Counted from the first letter of the stretch, positions 16,355 through 25,572 are shown. The stretch is DNA of 64,000 bases from JACCXM01 sp046328335 (GCA_046328335.1 JAXLWU010000025.1:10945-74944), one strand, 5' to 3'. The notes: a model not told the origin generated them from the sequence alone. Program-made: numbers and translations.

Positions 16355-17494
16355 CTGAGCATCACCCGTCTCGATCAGCAAACCGCGCCCGCGGCGGTCC
16401 CCACCGCTACTGGGCGCGTTCCAGACGCGCTCCGCCTGATCCTCGCTAGCGCCATCACCCTCTTTCTGGTCCTTGCCCTGGAGCGGGTGCTGTGGGTCAT
16501 CGCCTACCCGCTGGCGCTGGTTTTCGCCGGTGTCGTCATCGCGCAGGGTTTCGCGCCGCTGGTCGCCTGGTTGACCCGGTTCGTGCCGCGTCCGGTCGCC
16601 GCGGTCGGGCTCTACCTGGCGCTCCTCGCTGGCGTGGCAGGAGCGGTCTGGCTCCTGTTGCCGGCGGTTTTCGTGCAGGGCAATGAGATCGTCGCCCGGC
16701 TCCCCGTATTCGAGACCGGTCTCCGCCAGCCGATCGCGCGGTGGTCTCCGGTGAACGTCGACGATATGGTGATGGCAACACGTGGGTTGGTCGCGCAGTT
16801 CACCAGTATCCTCCTCCAGTTGCCGGGGTTGGTTCTTTCCACCCTGACCACCCTGGCGCTGGTCTTTTTCCTGTCGCTCTACTGGTTGATCGCCCAACCG
16901 TCGCTGCGCGGGTGGGTCCTGAGCGTGATCCCGGAGGATCGCCGGGAGTTGGCGCGCGTGGTGATGGAGGAGACGGGGGCGACCGTTGGCGGCTATGCGC
17001 GGGGCGTTCTCCTGTCTGCCCTCTCGATCGCGCTCCTCACCTACGGCGGGCTCCTGCTGATCGGCGTACCGTCACCGTTGATGCTGGCGATCATTGCCGG
17101 CATTGGCGAGCTGATCCCGGTGCTGGGGCCGTTTCTCGCCGCCGGGCCGGCTATCGCGGTCGCCTTCGCCACCGATCCGGCGCGGGTGCCCATGGTGATC
17201 ATCTTCTACGTCGTCCTCCAGCAGGTGGAGAGCAACATGGTGCTGCCGCTGATCATGCGCGGCCAGGCGAAGATTCCACCGCTCCTTTCGCTGATCGCGT
17301 TTCTGATCGGAGCGGCGGTCGGCGGGGTGGTCGGCGCCATCGTCGCCGTCCCGCTCTTCGGCGCGCTGCGGGTGCTGGTGGTCCGCTTGCTGGTGCCGGC
17401 GCAGCGCGAGCTGGTGGGGGTCAGCGCGGCCGAGGCGGCGCGAGTACGGCGCGAAGAGACGGCGCGTGAGCCAGGCGCTGAGACCGATTCCTGA
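16355..17494 (+). CDS. AI-2E family transporter (PerM/YdiK-like)
   Basis: About 379 residues with eight or so membrane helices and the family's C-terminal signature 'IGELIPVLGPFLAAGPAI' and 'MRGQAKIPPLLSLIAFLIG'. Homologs have been linked to autoinducer-2 export and to Na+/H+ antiport, and the substrate is open. The first ATG/GTG/TTG in frame is GTG 16487. That start would cut the first helix ('ITLFLVLALERVLWVIAYP'), and the frame is open back to a TGA at 16295. CTG 16355 has GGAG six bases upstream and restores the helix, so I place the start there. GTG 16487 remains the conservative alternative. Confidence 0.8.
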   Translation: MSITRLDQQTAPAAVPTATGRVPDALRLILASAITLFLVLALERVLWVIAYPLALVFAGVVIAQGFAPLVAWLTRFVPRPVAAVGLYLALLAGVAGAVWLLLPAVFVQGNEIVARLPVFETGLRQPIARWSPVNVDDMVMATRGLVAQFTSILLQLPGLVLSTLTTLALVFFLSLYWLIAQPSLRGWVLSVIPEDRRELARVVMEETGATVGGYARGVLLSALSIALLTYGGLLLIGVPSPLMLAIIAGIGELIPVLGPFLAAGPAIAVAFATDPARVPMVIIFYVVLQQVESNMVLPLIMRGQAKIPPLLSLIAFLIGAAVGGVVGAIVAVPLFGALRVLVVRLLVPAQRELVGVSAAEAARVRREETAREPGAETDS

Positions 17495-17665
17495 ATTCCA
17501 GTGACCGGTTGTCCCACTCGAGTGGGAACGCCGTCGCGATGGGCGCGCTCGAGCGCGGAACGACTCTTGCGGATAGGCTCCCAGACCGGCGGTGATCCAC
17601 TGCTGGCAGGAATCCGCACCCATCACGCGCGGAGCGGCGGCTGCCGCTCCCGAAAGGCTTACACG

Positions 17666-19564
17666 GTGTTCGATCCAGGAGATGCAAACGACGCCTCCCA
17701 GCGCCGCAACCCACGCCGCCCGCTGCTCATCGCCTTCGTCATGCTCGGCCTTGGCGGGCTCGTGCTCCTCGCCATCCTCTTCCGCCCGCCCGCCTGGGCA
17801 GACACCTCACTGCCGTACTCGGTCTTCCTCGACGAGGTCGCCGCGGGGCACGTGGCCAAGGTCACCATCGCCGGGCAGCGGGTCAGTGGCGAGTTCGGCG
17901 CCGCCGCGGGGTCGAGTGCGCCCTCGAGTACGTCCTCGTCCGCTGCCCCCGCAAGCCGGGCCTTCGAAACGGTGATTCCCGCCGACGGCGCGACGGCGCT
18001 CATCGATACGCTGCGCACCAAGGGGGTGACGATCCAGGTCAAGGACGCGATGACGCCCAGCGGCGTCGATCCCACTTCGCTGCTGTGGCTGGTTGGCCTC
18101 CCGATCCTCCTCATCGGTGGTCTGATGTTCTTCTCCAAGCGGGGACCGGTGCAGATGAACGCCGAGGCGTTCGGCCGCTCCCGGGCGCGCGATGTCTCCG
18201 CCAACCGGCCATCGACCACCTTTGCCGATGTCGCCAGCGAAGACGAGGCGAAGGCGGAGTTGCTGCAGGTGGTCGATTTCCTCCGCTCACCGGCCAAGTA
18301 CCGTCGCCTCGGGGCGCGGTTGCCGCGGGGCGTCTTGCTGGTCGGCCCCCCCGGCACCGGCAAGACGTTGCTGGCGCGGGCGGTGGCAGGCGAGGCCAAC
18401 GTGCCGTTCTTCAGCGCCAGTTCGTCCGAATTCGTGGAGATGTTCGTCGGCGTCGGCGCCAGCCGGGTGCGCGATCTCTTTCAGCGGGCGCGACAGTCCG
18501 CTCCGGCAATTGTCTACCTGGATGAACTGGATGCCATCGGCCGCCGCCGCGGCGCTGCCGCCATGTCCGGCAACGACGAGCGGGAACAGACCCTCAACCA
18601 ACTCCTGATCGAACTCGATGGCTTCGACGGACATGAGCAAATCGTCGTTCTCGCCTCGACCAACCGCCCGGATGTGCTCGATGCCGCGTTGCTGCGGCCG
18701 GGCCGCTTCGATCGCCAGGTGGTGGTGGGATTGCCCGACCGCCGCGGCCGCGAGGCGATTCTCCGCGTGCATGCCGCGCGTATCGTCCTCGATCCGGCGA
18801 TCGATCTCGGGGCGCTGGCCGCGGCCACGCCAGGATTTGCTGGGGCCGATCTGGCCAACCTGATCAACGAGGCGGCGTTGATCGCCGCCCGCCACGATCG
18901 CCAAGCGGTGATCGCCGCCGATCTCGATGCCGCCCTCGACCGGGTTGTTCTCGGCACTGAGCGCCCACTCTTGATCGGCCCGCGCGAGCGGGAGGTGATC
19001 GCCTATCACGAGGCCGGTCATGCGCTCGTCGCGCATCACATTCCGGGCGCCGATCCGGTGCGCAAGATCAGCATCATCGCCCGCGGACAGGCGCTGGGGG
19101 TCACAATCCAGGCCGCCGAGGAAGACCGCGTCAACCACTCCCGCGACGATCTCCTCGGTCGGCTGGCGGTCCTTCTTGGCGGCCGCGGCGCGGAAGAACT
19201 GGTCTTCCGCCAAATGACCACCGGCGCCCAGAACGATCTGAAGGAGGCGACCTCGCTGGCGCGGCGCATGGTCGGGCTCTGGGGCATGAGCGCGGAGATC
19301 GGTCCCTACTTTCTCGGTCTCGGCGAGCAGCACGCGATGCTTGGCTACCAGGGCGAATCGGGCGTAGTGGTAAGCGATCAATTGCTGGCTCGCGCCGATG
19401 ACGAGGTGCAACTGTTGCTCGCCGAAGCCCGGCGCCGGGCGGCGGATCTGCTTGTCGCCGAGCGAGCGCGGCTCGACCTTCTCGCCACCGCGCTGCTCGA
19501 GCGCGAGACCCTCGGTCCAGCAGACATCCTCGACCTCCTCGGCGCCCCCGCGCTGGCCGCCTGA
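17666..19564 (+). CDS. ftsH: ATP-dependent zinc metalloprotease FtsH
   Basis: 632 residues, the normal length. Two membrane helices ('LLIAFVMLGLGGLVLLAIL' and 'LLWLVGLPILLIGGLMFF') flank a periplasmic-type domain with a Ser/Ala-rich insert. The AAA module shows Walker A 'GPPGTGKT', Walker B 'VYLDELDAIGRR' and the second region of homology 'DAALLRPGRFDRQ'. The protease has 'YHEAGHALVAHH' with the zinc HEAGH. FtsH degrades misassembled membrane proteins and some cytosolic regulators. GTG 17666 follows GAAAGG; an in-frame ORF upstream to 17501 has no homology. Followed by a GC-rich inverted repeat. Confidence 0.95.
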   Translation: MFDPGDANDASQRRNPRRPLLIAFVMLGLGGLVLLAILFRPPAWADTSLPYSVFLDEVAAGHVAKVTIAGQRVSGEFGAAAGSSAPSSTSSSAAPASRAFETVIPADGATALIDTLRTKGVTIQVKDAMTPSGVDPTSLLWLVGLPILLIGGLMFFSKRGPVQMNAEAFGRSRARDVSANRPSTTFADVASEDEAKAELLQVVDFLRSPAKYRRLGARLPRGVLLVGPPGTGKTLLARAVAGEANVPFFSASSSEFVEMFVGVGASRVRDLFQRARQSAPAIVYLDELDAIGRRRGAAAMSGNDEREQTLNQLLIELDGFDGHEQIVVLASTNRPDVLDAALLRPGRFDRQVVVGLPDRRGREAILRVHAARIVLDPAIDLGALAAATPGFAGADLANLINEAALIAARHDRQAVIAADLDAALDRVVLGTERPLLIGPREREVIAYHEAGHALVAHHIPGADPVRKISIIARGQALGVTIQAAEEDRVNHSRDDLLGRLAVLLGGRGAEELVFRQMTTGAQNDLKEATSLARRMVGLWGMSAEIGPYFLGLGEQHAMLGYQGESGVVVSDQLLARADDEVQLLLAEARRRAADLLVAERARLDLLATALLERETLGPADILDLLGAPALAA

Positions 19565-19593
19565 CGCCGGCGCGGGCGGAGTCCGCACCGGCG
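19565..19593 (+). terminator. Possible terminator after ftsH
   Basis: Nested inverted repeat CGCCGG...CCGGCG with inner GCGGA/TCCGC right after the stop. There is no T-run, so it may equally be chance in GC-rich sequence. Confidence 0.3.
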
Positions 19594-19728
19594 CCATCTG
19601 GTCACGTTCTTGCAAAGAGCGAGAGCAATGCCAGGGCGCTGCGGGCGTTGCGTCGTGAATCGGGCAACCGACGGCAGCCCGTACCGACCGGAAGCCACTC
19701 GCACGAAGATCATTCCAGGAGGCTGCAC

Positions 19729-20784
19729 ATGAAGTCGGTTCGTGTTGGATTGATGTCATTGGGAATCGTGTCGCTCTGTGCCGGGACGGTCCCGGCTCTG
19801 GCGCAGGATGTGCCGGACACCTCGTTTTCGGCGCGCATTGTTGCCGGAAGTTGTGACGATCTCGCCCAGGAACCCGTAACGCAACTTGCCGATCTCACCT
19901 ATGGTGTGGGCGAGGAAACCGGGACCAATGCGGCCAGCGGGGCGACGGCGCTGGCGGGATCGCCGGGAACGGTACTTGTCGCTACCAGTGTTACCAGGCT
20001 CGACACCGCCGTGCAGGACCTGACCGGCTCGCCGCACGCCGTCGCGGTCTTTTCCTCCCCCACCGCGGACGCCATGGACGCCGTCGCTTGCGGGCTGATC
20101 GGCGGCGTAACTCCGGAGCAGAATCTCTTCTTCGGTCTTACCGAACGCAATGACTCCGGATACGCAGGGGTGGGCTGGCTCAATTCCGGCGATACCGGGG
20201 CGCTGTTGACCCTGATGCTCACCTCGCTCACGGCGCCGGAGGCTGGCGTCATGCCTGCGATGGCGACCCCGGAGAGCGCGGCCGCCACTCCCACAACGAT
20301 GAGCGCCAGCGTCACGCCATCGGTAGGCGGCGCGGCAGCGACGCCGATGACGGCCGCGTCCGAGGCGACTCCGGCCATGGCGGGATCGGCGGCATCACCG
20401 ATGGCGGCCGCCTCCCCGGCCGGGAGCGCGGCATCGGCAGCTGGCACCCCTGCCGCGACCCCCGCCAGTAGTGGCGCGGCGGCCGCGCAGCCGGTGACGA
20501 TCGAGGCGGTCGACATCGACTTCCGGCCAAGCGAAGCGACCATTCCCGCCAATACCGATGTGACCATCGATCTGCCGAACAACGGTTCGATCGTGCACAC
20601 GTTCGTCATCAACGACAAGAACAACCCCGACGTGCCGAATCTCGACATCCGAGTCGAGATGGCGCCGGGCCAGACGGAGCAGGTGACCATCAATGCGCCC
20701 GCGGGCGACTACTATTACTGGTGCGATATCCCCGGCCACGAAGCCGCTGGCATGTTTGGCACGCTCCACGTGGTCCAGGGATAA
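19729..20784 (+). CDS. Exported cupredoxin (type 1 copper) protein
   Basis: 351 residues. A Sec signal peptide ('SLGIVSLCAGTVPALAQD') is followed by a first domain of unknown type (residues 27-175), a long Ala/Thr/Pro/Ser low-complexity linker (about 176-262) and a C-terminal cupredoxin domain. The mononuclear copper ligands are visible as H290 ('SIVHTFV'), C332, H337 and M342 ('YYWCDIPGHEAAGM'). Such domains carry single electrons or serve copper-dependent oxidases; here the domain is tethered outside the cell by a flexible linker. ATG 19729 has CCAGGAGGCTGCAC upstream. ClpP follows 64 bp later and could be co-transcribed. Confidence 0.88.
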   Translation: MKSVRVGLMSLGIVSLCAGTVPALAQDVPDTSFSARIVAGSCDDLAQEPVTQLADLTYGVGEETGTNAASGATALAGSPGTVLVATSVTRLDTAVQDLTGSPHAVAVFSSPTADAMDAVACGLIGGVTPEQNLFFGLTERNDSGYAGVGWLNSGDTGALLTLMLTSLTAPEAGVMPAMATPESAAATPTTMSASVTPSVGGAAATPMTAASEATPAMAGSAASPMAAASPAGSAASAAGTPAATPASSGAAAAQPVTIEAVDIDFRPSEATIPANTDVTIDLPNNGSIVHTFVINDKNNPDVPNLDIRVEMAPGQTEQVTINAPAGDYYYWCDIPGHEAAGMFGTLHVVQG

Positions 20785-20848
20785 CCGCGGTGGCGACGCG
20801 CAACCGCCTCCAGGCAGCACCCATATACCCGAAAGCGGAGTCCCCTTC

Positions 20849-21517
20849 ATGTTGATCCCGAGAACCACGAACCTGATCCCGACTGTCATCGAGAGCACCA
20901 ATCGTGGCGAGCGCGCGTACGATATCTACTCGCGCTTGCTGAAGGACCGCATCATCTTTCTCGGCACTCCGGTCGATGACGACGTCGCCAACACGATCAT
21001 TGCCCAGATGCTCTTCCTGGCGCACGAGGACCCGGATCAGGACATCAAGCTCTACATCAATTCGCCCGGCGGGGTGATCTACTCCGGTCTGGCCATCTAC
21101 GACACGATGCAGATGATCAAACCGGACGTGGCGACCTTCTGCATGGGGTTCGGCGCCAGTATGGGCGCGGTCCTGCTCGCCGCGGGGGCGCCCGGAAAGC
21201 GCTTCGCGCTCCCCAACGCGCGCATCCTCATTCACCAGGGTTCCGGTGGATTCAGCGGCGCCATCCCGGACATCGAGGTCGCCGCACGGGAAGCATTGAC
21301 CCTCTCCGCCCGGTGCATCTCGATCATCGCGGCCCACAGTGGGCAGCCGTTCGATAAGGTCAAGCAGGATAGCGACCGCGATTTCTACATGACCGCGCCG
21401 GAGGCGAAGGCGTACGGCATCATCGACGAAGTGCTGGAACCCCCGGTGCGCGAGCGGGCCGAACCGCGATCCGGAGACGGCGCGGTGGTCAGTTCGCTCC
21501 AGTCCGGACGGAAGTAG
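20849..21517 (+). CDS. clpP: ATP-dependent Clp protease proteolytic subunit
   Basis: 222 residues. The catalytic triad is visible: S104 in 'GFGASMGAVLL', H129 in 'ARILIHQGSGG' and D178 in 'DSDRDFYMTAPEAKAYG', with the spacing (25 and 74) of E. coli ClpP. It forms the tetradecameric chamber that degrades substrates fed by ClpX/ClpC, none of which is encoded here. ATG 20849 has CGGAGTCCCCTTC upstream, and the open frame 5' of it is the tail of the preceding gene in another frame. The stop codon TAG directly abuts a family C repeat. Confidence 0.95.
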   Translation: MLIPRTTNLIPTVIESTNRGERAYDIYSRLLKDRIIFLGTPVDDDVANTIIAQMLFLAHEDPDQDIKLYINSPGGVIYSGLAIYDTMQMIKPDVATFCMGFGASMGAVLLAAGAPGKRFALPNARILIHQGSGGFSGAIPDIEVAAREALTLSARCISIIAAHSGQPFDKVKQDSDRDFYMTAPEAKAYGIIDEVLEPPVRERAEPRSGDGAVVSSLQSGRK

Positions 21518-21637
21518 GGCAGCACACGCAACGCGTGTCATCCCGAGGTACGAGGGACCTCGGCGTGTTCGCTCATGTCTACCTGCGACGAGGTCCCTCG
21601 CGCTGGCTCGGGATGACGCACGCTATGCGCGGCGCTG
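21518..21637. repeat. Family C repeat starting at the clpP stop codon
   Basis: ACGCGTGTCATCCCGAGG, then ACGAGGGACCTCG, and the inverted counterpart CGAGGTCCCTCGCGCTGG, then CTCGGGATGACGCACG. This is the clearest family C palindrome in the window. It would form a hairpin of more than 25 paired bases on the clpP mRNA. Confidence 0.8.
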
Positions 21638-21764
21638 GAATTGTCCTCCACCGCAGGCGGCGGCATACTCCCGATGATCGAGTCGAATCAGATGTCGCTG
21701 GCGATGTCGCGGCGTGGGCCTCAGCCCGGCGGCATCGCATGATGATCGGGAGGGAGAGACGGGC

Positions 21765-22262
21765 ATGTCGGCTCGCGACATGGATGAAACGCCGCACTCG
21801 CGGCGAGATGCGTTCGGCCTGCTTGGAGCGGGTCTGGCGGTTGCCGGCGGCATCGCCCTGGATGCGCCCCGTCAGGTGCTGGCGCAGGAGGCAACACCAG
21901 CGCCGCTGCCGCAGGATATGGCGGTTCCGGAAGATTTCCGGGTGGTGCTGCATGCCTCGTTGGAACAGCATTGGATCTACGTCATCAATAACCTGAAGAA
22001 TCTCACGCGCGAATGGCCGAAGGCGAAACTGCGCGTCGTCGCCGACGGCACCGCGGTCTACAGCCTGCAGGGTCAAAACAACCTCACCGAAGCCTTGGCG
22101 GAATTTGCCCAAAAGGGGGTGGAATTCCAGGTCTGCCCCAACGCGCTACACGAGCATCGCATTCCACCGGAAACCGTGCCCTCGTATGCCAAGACCAATT
22201 TTGGCGGCGTGGTGGCCCTGGTGGTGGCGCATCAGGAGGGGTACGTCTACATCAAGCCCTAG
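21765..22262 (+). CDS. Tat-exported DsrE-like protein
   Basis: 165 residues. A twin-arginine leader ('SRRDAFGLLGAGLAVAGGIA') is followed by a DsrE/F-type fold: 'FRVVLHASLEQHWIYVINNL', 'KLRVVADGTAVYSLQ' and a conserved single Cys, C124, in 'FQVCPNALHEHRI'. DsrE proteins carry persulphides on such a cysteine in sulphur relay, although exported single-domain relatives have no proven role. ATG 21765 follows GGGAGGGAGAGACGGGC. It stands alone, between a family C repeat and a gene remnant on the other strand. Confidence 0.8.
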   Translation: MSARDMDETPHSRRDAFGLLGAGLAVAGGIALDAPRQVLAQEATPAPLPQDMAVPEDFRVVLHASLEQHWIYVINNLKNLTREWPKAKLRVVADGTAVYSLQGQNNLTEALAEFAQKGVEFQVCPNALHEHRIPPETVPSYAKTNFGGVVALVVAHQEGYVYIKP

Positions 22263-22286
22263 TGGGCGAGACTTTCCCTCGGCTCG

Positions 22287-22637
22287 TTAGCTGATCTCGC
22301 CTGATCCATGCCGCTGATCCTCGGCGAGATCGAGCAGTCCGCTGAGCGGCGCGGCGCTGGTGCGCAAGGCGTTGCCGAGATCGACCACCAAGGCGACGTC
22401 ATGTGCTGGGGAAAGACCACCAAGCATGCGTGTGGCGATCTCCGCTCCCGCCCGGTCGAGATAGGCGCGGGCAACCTCCAGTGCGGCGGCTTCGGCCGCG
22501 CTGGGCGCGGGAACAGGAATTGGCGCAACGAACCCTGGCCACGGCGGAACCTCCTGCCACGAGCGTCTTCGCGAAGGCGGTCCCTTGCCGTGGCGCAGCA
22601 GCGCTCCGGGCCGGATGCGTTCGTATGTTCTCGTTGT
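22287..22637 (-). pseudogene. Gene remnant without a start codon
   Basis: A 116-codon open frame with strong coding character: 'YERIRPGALLRHGKGPPSRR', then a Pro/Ala linker, then the amphipathic helices 'EAAALEVARAYLDRAGAEIA' and 'HDVALVVDLGNALRTSAAPL', ending TAA at 22287. There is no ATG, GTG or TTG between the upstream stop (22638-22640) and the C-terminal third, so the 5' part has been lost or the gene is frameshifted. The sequence 22641-22816 upstream is AT-richer and in no clear frame. Family unknown. Longer open frames over the same bases on either strand have atypical composition and I take them as shadows. Confidence 0.5.
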
Positions 22638-22816
22638 TTACTCGTCAATGTGGAACGCGCCGTCTCGGCTGTTGGTGAGCGCATGGCACGCAACCGGCAA
22701 TGTGGTCCGGCAATTCGAAGAGCGATTCGAGTTACTATCTCGATCTGGAACGCTGGTGTTCGAGGCAAACTCAGTAGAGGAGTCGTGGGAGTCCGAATTT
22801 GAACTGCAAAGAATTG

Positions 22817-24313
22817 CTATTCCAGGATCGCGAAATTGGCAAAGCTCGCTAACAGATGCTTACGCCCGTACCCATGAAATTCCACTACGACCTCTTGATC
22901 GCTACCCCGGTCCGCAACATCGACCACTGATCCCCGTCCGAACTTCGGGTGGATGACCTTCTGCATAGGCAGGAATCTCTGGCGGCTAGCAACTGCGGCC
23001 AATCTTGCCGGTTCACGCGGGGCCGGCAGCGCAGGCCGTGGTCCTATTCCGATAATCGCATCGATCGTATCGAGGACAAGTGGAGGTATATTCCTTCTCG
23101 ATTGTTCTTCGGCTGCCCATTTGGTTTCAGAGGGATGGGCGAAGAGAATTTGACGGACGAGTAAGGCCACGCGCATCGAAGCACCTTCTACGATCTTCCA
23201 GAATGTCCGTCTCGCGTGAAACCGGTTGTGTTGTGCACCCATAACCAGAATTCGTTCCAAGGTCGATATGCGGAGGTCTTCATCACCTGTCAGACGATAG
23301 ACTTGTGCCAGAAAGTTGGTCGCTTTGTCCACATACGAGAACTGCAATTGACCACTTACGTGTCTATCAAAGAAGACAATGATCTCACGGAACGCCTCTG
23401 GATCGTGAAACTCTACCCGCTCAAGTAGATCATCGGACCAGAGCGGGAGCGTGTCCTTGTAAAGAGCCTCATCATCCCAGTGGCGGAGGTACAAATCGAC
23501 GAGGCGCTCAATTTGCATCTGTGCCGGTTCATTGGCGGCTAACAGGATGTTCGCTTGCTGCTTTGGCGGCATCGCATCTGTCTCCGGACGCCAAACGGCA
23601 TCGAAGTCTGCTCGGAGTTCGGCTACGCTCGAATACCGCTTCGAGGGATCTTCCCGTCTGCAACGAAGCACGATGTGACGGAATCTTTCAGGCTGCAGAT
23701 CGCGTGTGACGGCCATGGGGTATCGCCCAGTTGCCATAAAGAGCAGGAGAGATCCGAGAGAGTAAATGTCCGATTGCTCAGTGGCCCCATGCAAGTCGTC
23801 CAACTGCTCCGGCGCGGTATAGCCAAGCGTTCCTCCCTTTTCGCCGAGAGACGTAAGATCTCGGCTGCCCGAAGCCGTCCGTCCGAGCCCAAAGTCGGTC
23901 ACGACAACCCGATCATTGATCATCAGTATGTTGCTGGGGCTGAGATCTCGGTGGATTACTCCCTCTCGGTGTGCGTACTCGACCGCATCCAGAATTTGGC
24001 TAAATAGTTCCCGAATACTCTCCAAAGACAGTCCCACAGCCGCGACGACTTCGTTTGCGAGACTCCCCGTCGCCGCAGGCATCGCGAACCAAGGGTCGCT
24101 ATTGTCCAGTTCGGCATCGAGGATCGGCATGATGTTGGGGTGCCGAAGCTGTTGCATGATCTCGGCTTCCCGCCGTAATCGTGCGCGGTACTTCGGTGTG
24201 TTACGGCAATCGGATCTCAGTCGCTTGCGTGCCACCCTCCGTCCGCCGACAATGACTGCCTCAACTACACCAAAGGAACCTCGTCCGAGTTCACCTAGCT
24301 GACTGTGCGCCAT
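22817..24313 (-). CDS. Ser/Thr protein kinase with C-terminal PcrA/UvrD-like domain
   Basis: 498 residues, soluble. Kinase domain (1-270): Gly loop 'GRGSFG' at 10-15, K30 in 'RRVARK', 'HRDLSPSN' with D123, DFG at 140-142, and APE as 'YTAPEQ'. Residues 270-440 are helical and unrecognised. Residues 453-498 ('HPKFGRGSVVDV' through 'VEFHGYGRKHLLASFAN') closely resemble the Tudor-like C-terminal domain by which PcrA/UvrD helicases bind RNA polymerase. No transmembrane helix, PASTA or other sensor domain is present. The surrounding DNA is visibly less GC-rich than the rest of the window, suggesting acquisition by transfer. The start has AGGGTGATTC. Confidence 0.88.
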   Translation of the reverse strand: MAHSQLGELGRGSFGVVEAVIVGGRRVARKRLRSDCRNTPKYRARLRREAEIMQQLRHPNIMPILDAELDNSDPWFAMPAATGSLANEVVAAVGLSLESIRELFSQILDAVEYAHREGVIHRDLSPSNILMINDRVVVTDFGLGRTASGSRDLTSLGEKGGTLGYTAPEQLDDLHGATEQSDIYSLGSLLLFMATGRYPMAVTRDLQPERFRHIVLRCRREDPSKRYSSVAELRADFDAVWRPETDAMPPKQQANILLAANEPAQMQIERLVDLYLRHWDDEALYKDTLPLWSDDLLERVEFHDPEAFREIIVFFDRHVSGQLQFSYVDKATNFLAQVYRLTGDEDLRISTLERILVMGAQHNRFHARRTFWKIVEGASMRVALLVRQILFAHPSETKWAAEEQSRRNIPPLVLDTIDAIIGIGPRPALPAPREPARLAAVASRQRFLPMQKVIHPKFGRGSVVDVADRGSDQEVVVEFHGYGRKHLLASFANFAILE

Positions 24314-24710
24314 GAATCACCCTGTGGAGTTGCGGAGCGGACCCAACTCGCTGCACCTGAACCAATACTACCACATAAAGCCAGCAAGAGTGTCTAATAG
24401 TTTCCGATCAGACAACACTGATGGTGGGTTGGCAAGAGAAAGTTCGCGTTCGTACTATAGATACGTGACAAGAAGTCGCTGCAAATTGTCAGTATGGCCA
24501 AACTCTCGCCAGTGTAAGTGGCTTTATAGGGCTGGTTGGTGTCGTTATAATCGTCCCACGTGGCGAGATTCGGGCTGCCGATGTCGCCTTTTCAACAGTT
24601 GACGCCACTGCCACCGCACTTCTTATGTGCAAAACGTGACAGCTAGGCACGGCCGCATGATCAGTCGCGACCGAGTGCCGGTTCCGACGAATGCCGGGTG
24701 ATCGCATTTC
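24314..24710. other. AT-richer intergenic region
   Basis: 397 bp with no confident gene. A promoter-like pair TTGGCA (24429), 18 bp, TACTAT (24453) points rightward into a 57-codon frame (24469-24639) that encodes a hydrophobic stretch 'GFIGLVGVVIIVPRGE' but lacks a start codon. It may be a remnant of a gene once adjacent to the kinase. Confidence 0.35.
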
Positions 24711-25313
24711 TTATGCGTCATTGCCCGGCGGCACCGACCCCGCCACGTCGTAGCCCGGAAGACCATCAATGCTCTCGGCGTTCTTCTCGCGCATGTAGCG
24801 CGTCTTCCAGGAGGGGCCATGTTTTGCCTCCTGGGTTTCGCTCCAGCGCTGCAGCTGATCCCGCTCGGCGACCATCTCCATGCGCGGCACGCCAAAACCG
24901 CAGGAATCGGCGATGCGGTCCACATCCACGATGACCATGCCGCGCATGAGCCGTTGCGTTTCGGCGGGGATCGCCAGGCGATCGGCCAGCGTCGCGAATT
25001 CCGCATCCTCCTGCGCCACAACCCGCCCCGAGCCATAGAGCCGGACGATTTTGGGCGGACCGCTGAAGGCGTTGAACATCAGCACGATACGGCCATTGTC
25101 GCGCAGATGGGCCGCTGTTTCCGCTCCGCTCCCGACCAGATCGATGTAGGCCACTGTCCGCGGCCCGAGGATGTGAAACGATCCCTCGCCACCCTTCGGC
25201 GAGCAGTTGACATGCCCTTGGGGATCGTTCGGGGCGGTGGCCACCACGAACATCGGCTGCTTGATGAGCCACGAGCGCATGGTGTCGTCGATGACCGCGA
25301 AGGTCCGTCCCAC
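24711..25313 (-). CDS. Pyridoxamine 5'-phosphate oxidase-family protein
   Basis: 200 residues, a split-barrel flavin-binding fold: 'FVVATAPNDPQGHVNCSPKG', 'VAYIDLVGSGAETAAHLRDN' and 'PPKIVRLYGSGRVV' match the PNPOx-like N-terminal domain family. Its members bind FMN or F420 and reduce diverse substrates; true PdxH function is unlikely because the PdxH C-terminal dimer motif is missing. GTG 25313 is preferred (GAAAGGAC upstream); the frame runs on to 25439 without a ribosome site. A family C repeat lies beyond its 5' end. Confidence 0.82.
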   Translation of the reverse strand: MGRTFAVIDDTMRSWLIKQPMFVVATAPNDPQGHVNCSPKGGEGSFHILGPRTVAYIDLVGSGAETAAHLRDNGRIVLMFNAFSGPPKIVRLYGSGRVVAQEDAEFATLADRLAIPAETQRLMRGMVIVDVDRIADSCGFGVPRMEMVAERDQLQRWSETQEAKHGPSWKTRYMREKNAESIDGLPGYDVAGSVPPGNDA

Positions 25314-25450
25314 CGACTGTCCTTTCGTCGCTGCCGCGCGGCTGATTCGATCCGGATCGTCATGCTCGCGGGCAACGTGCCCGCGCCAGAGAGTGTGACC
25401 GATCCGACGCGACGGTGACCAACCCGGGGCGTAAGGCAATCGCGGTCTCC

Positions 25451-25572
25451 AACGGCGTGCAGCAATGGTGTCAGTCCAAGCAAGGGAGAGGAATCGCGGC
25501 GTCCGTCAGCATCGAGTCGTACGCCGAGATCCCTCCTTCGTCGGGACGACACAACGTATGCACGATGCTCTA
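25451..25572. repeat. Family C repeat ending in the lipid-kinase stop codon
   Basis: Strings 'GAGGAATCGCGGCGTCCGTC' and 'CCTTCGTCGGGACGACACAA', ending GCACGATGCTCTA. The terminal CTA is the reverse complement of the TAG stop of the gene at 25570. Confidence 0.7.

Noticed and set aside
22585..22956. Plus-strand open frame containing 'VVRQFEERFELLSRSGTLVF'
   Set aside because: The middle looks protein-like, but it overlaps the kinase 3' end antisense and the remnant at 22287; no homology or ribosome site. It may contain a decayed fragment.
24469..24639. 57-codon frame with a hydrophobic segment behind a promoter-like pair
   Set aside because: No start codon before the last codons and no family; reported only as a possible remnant.
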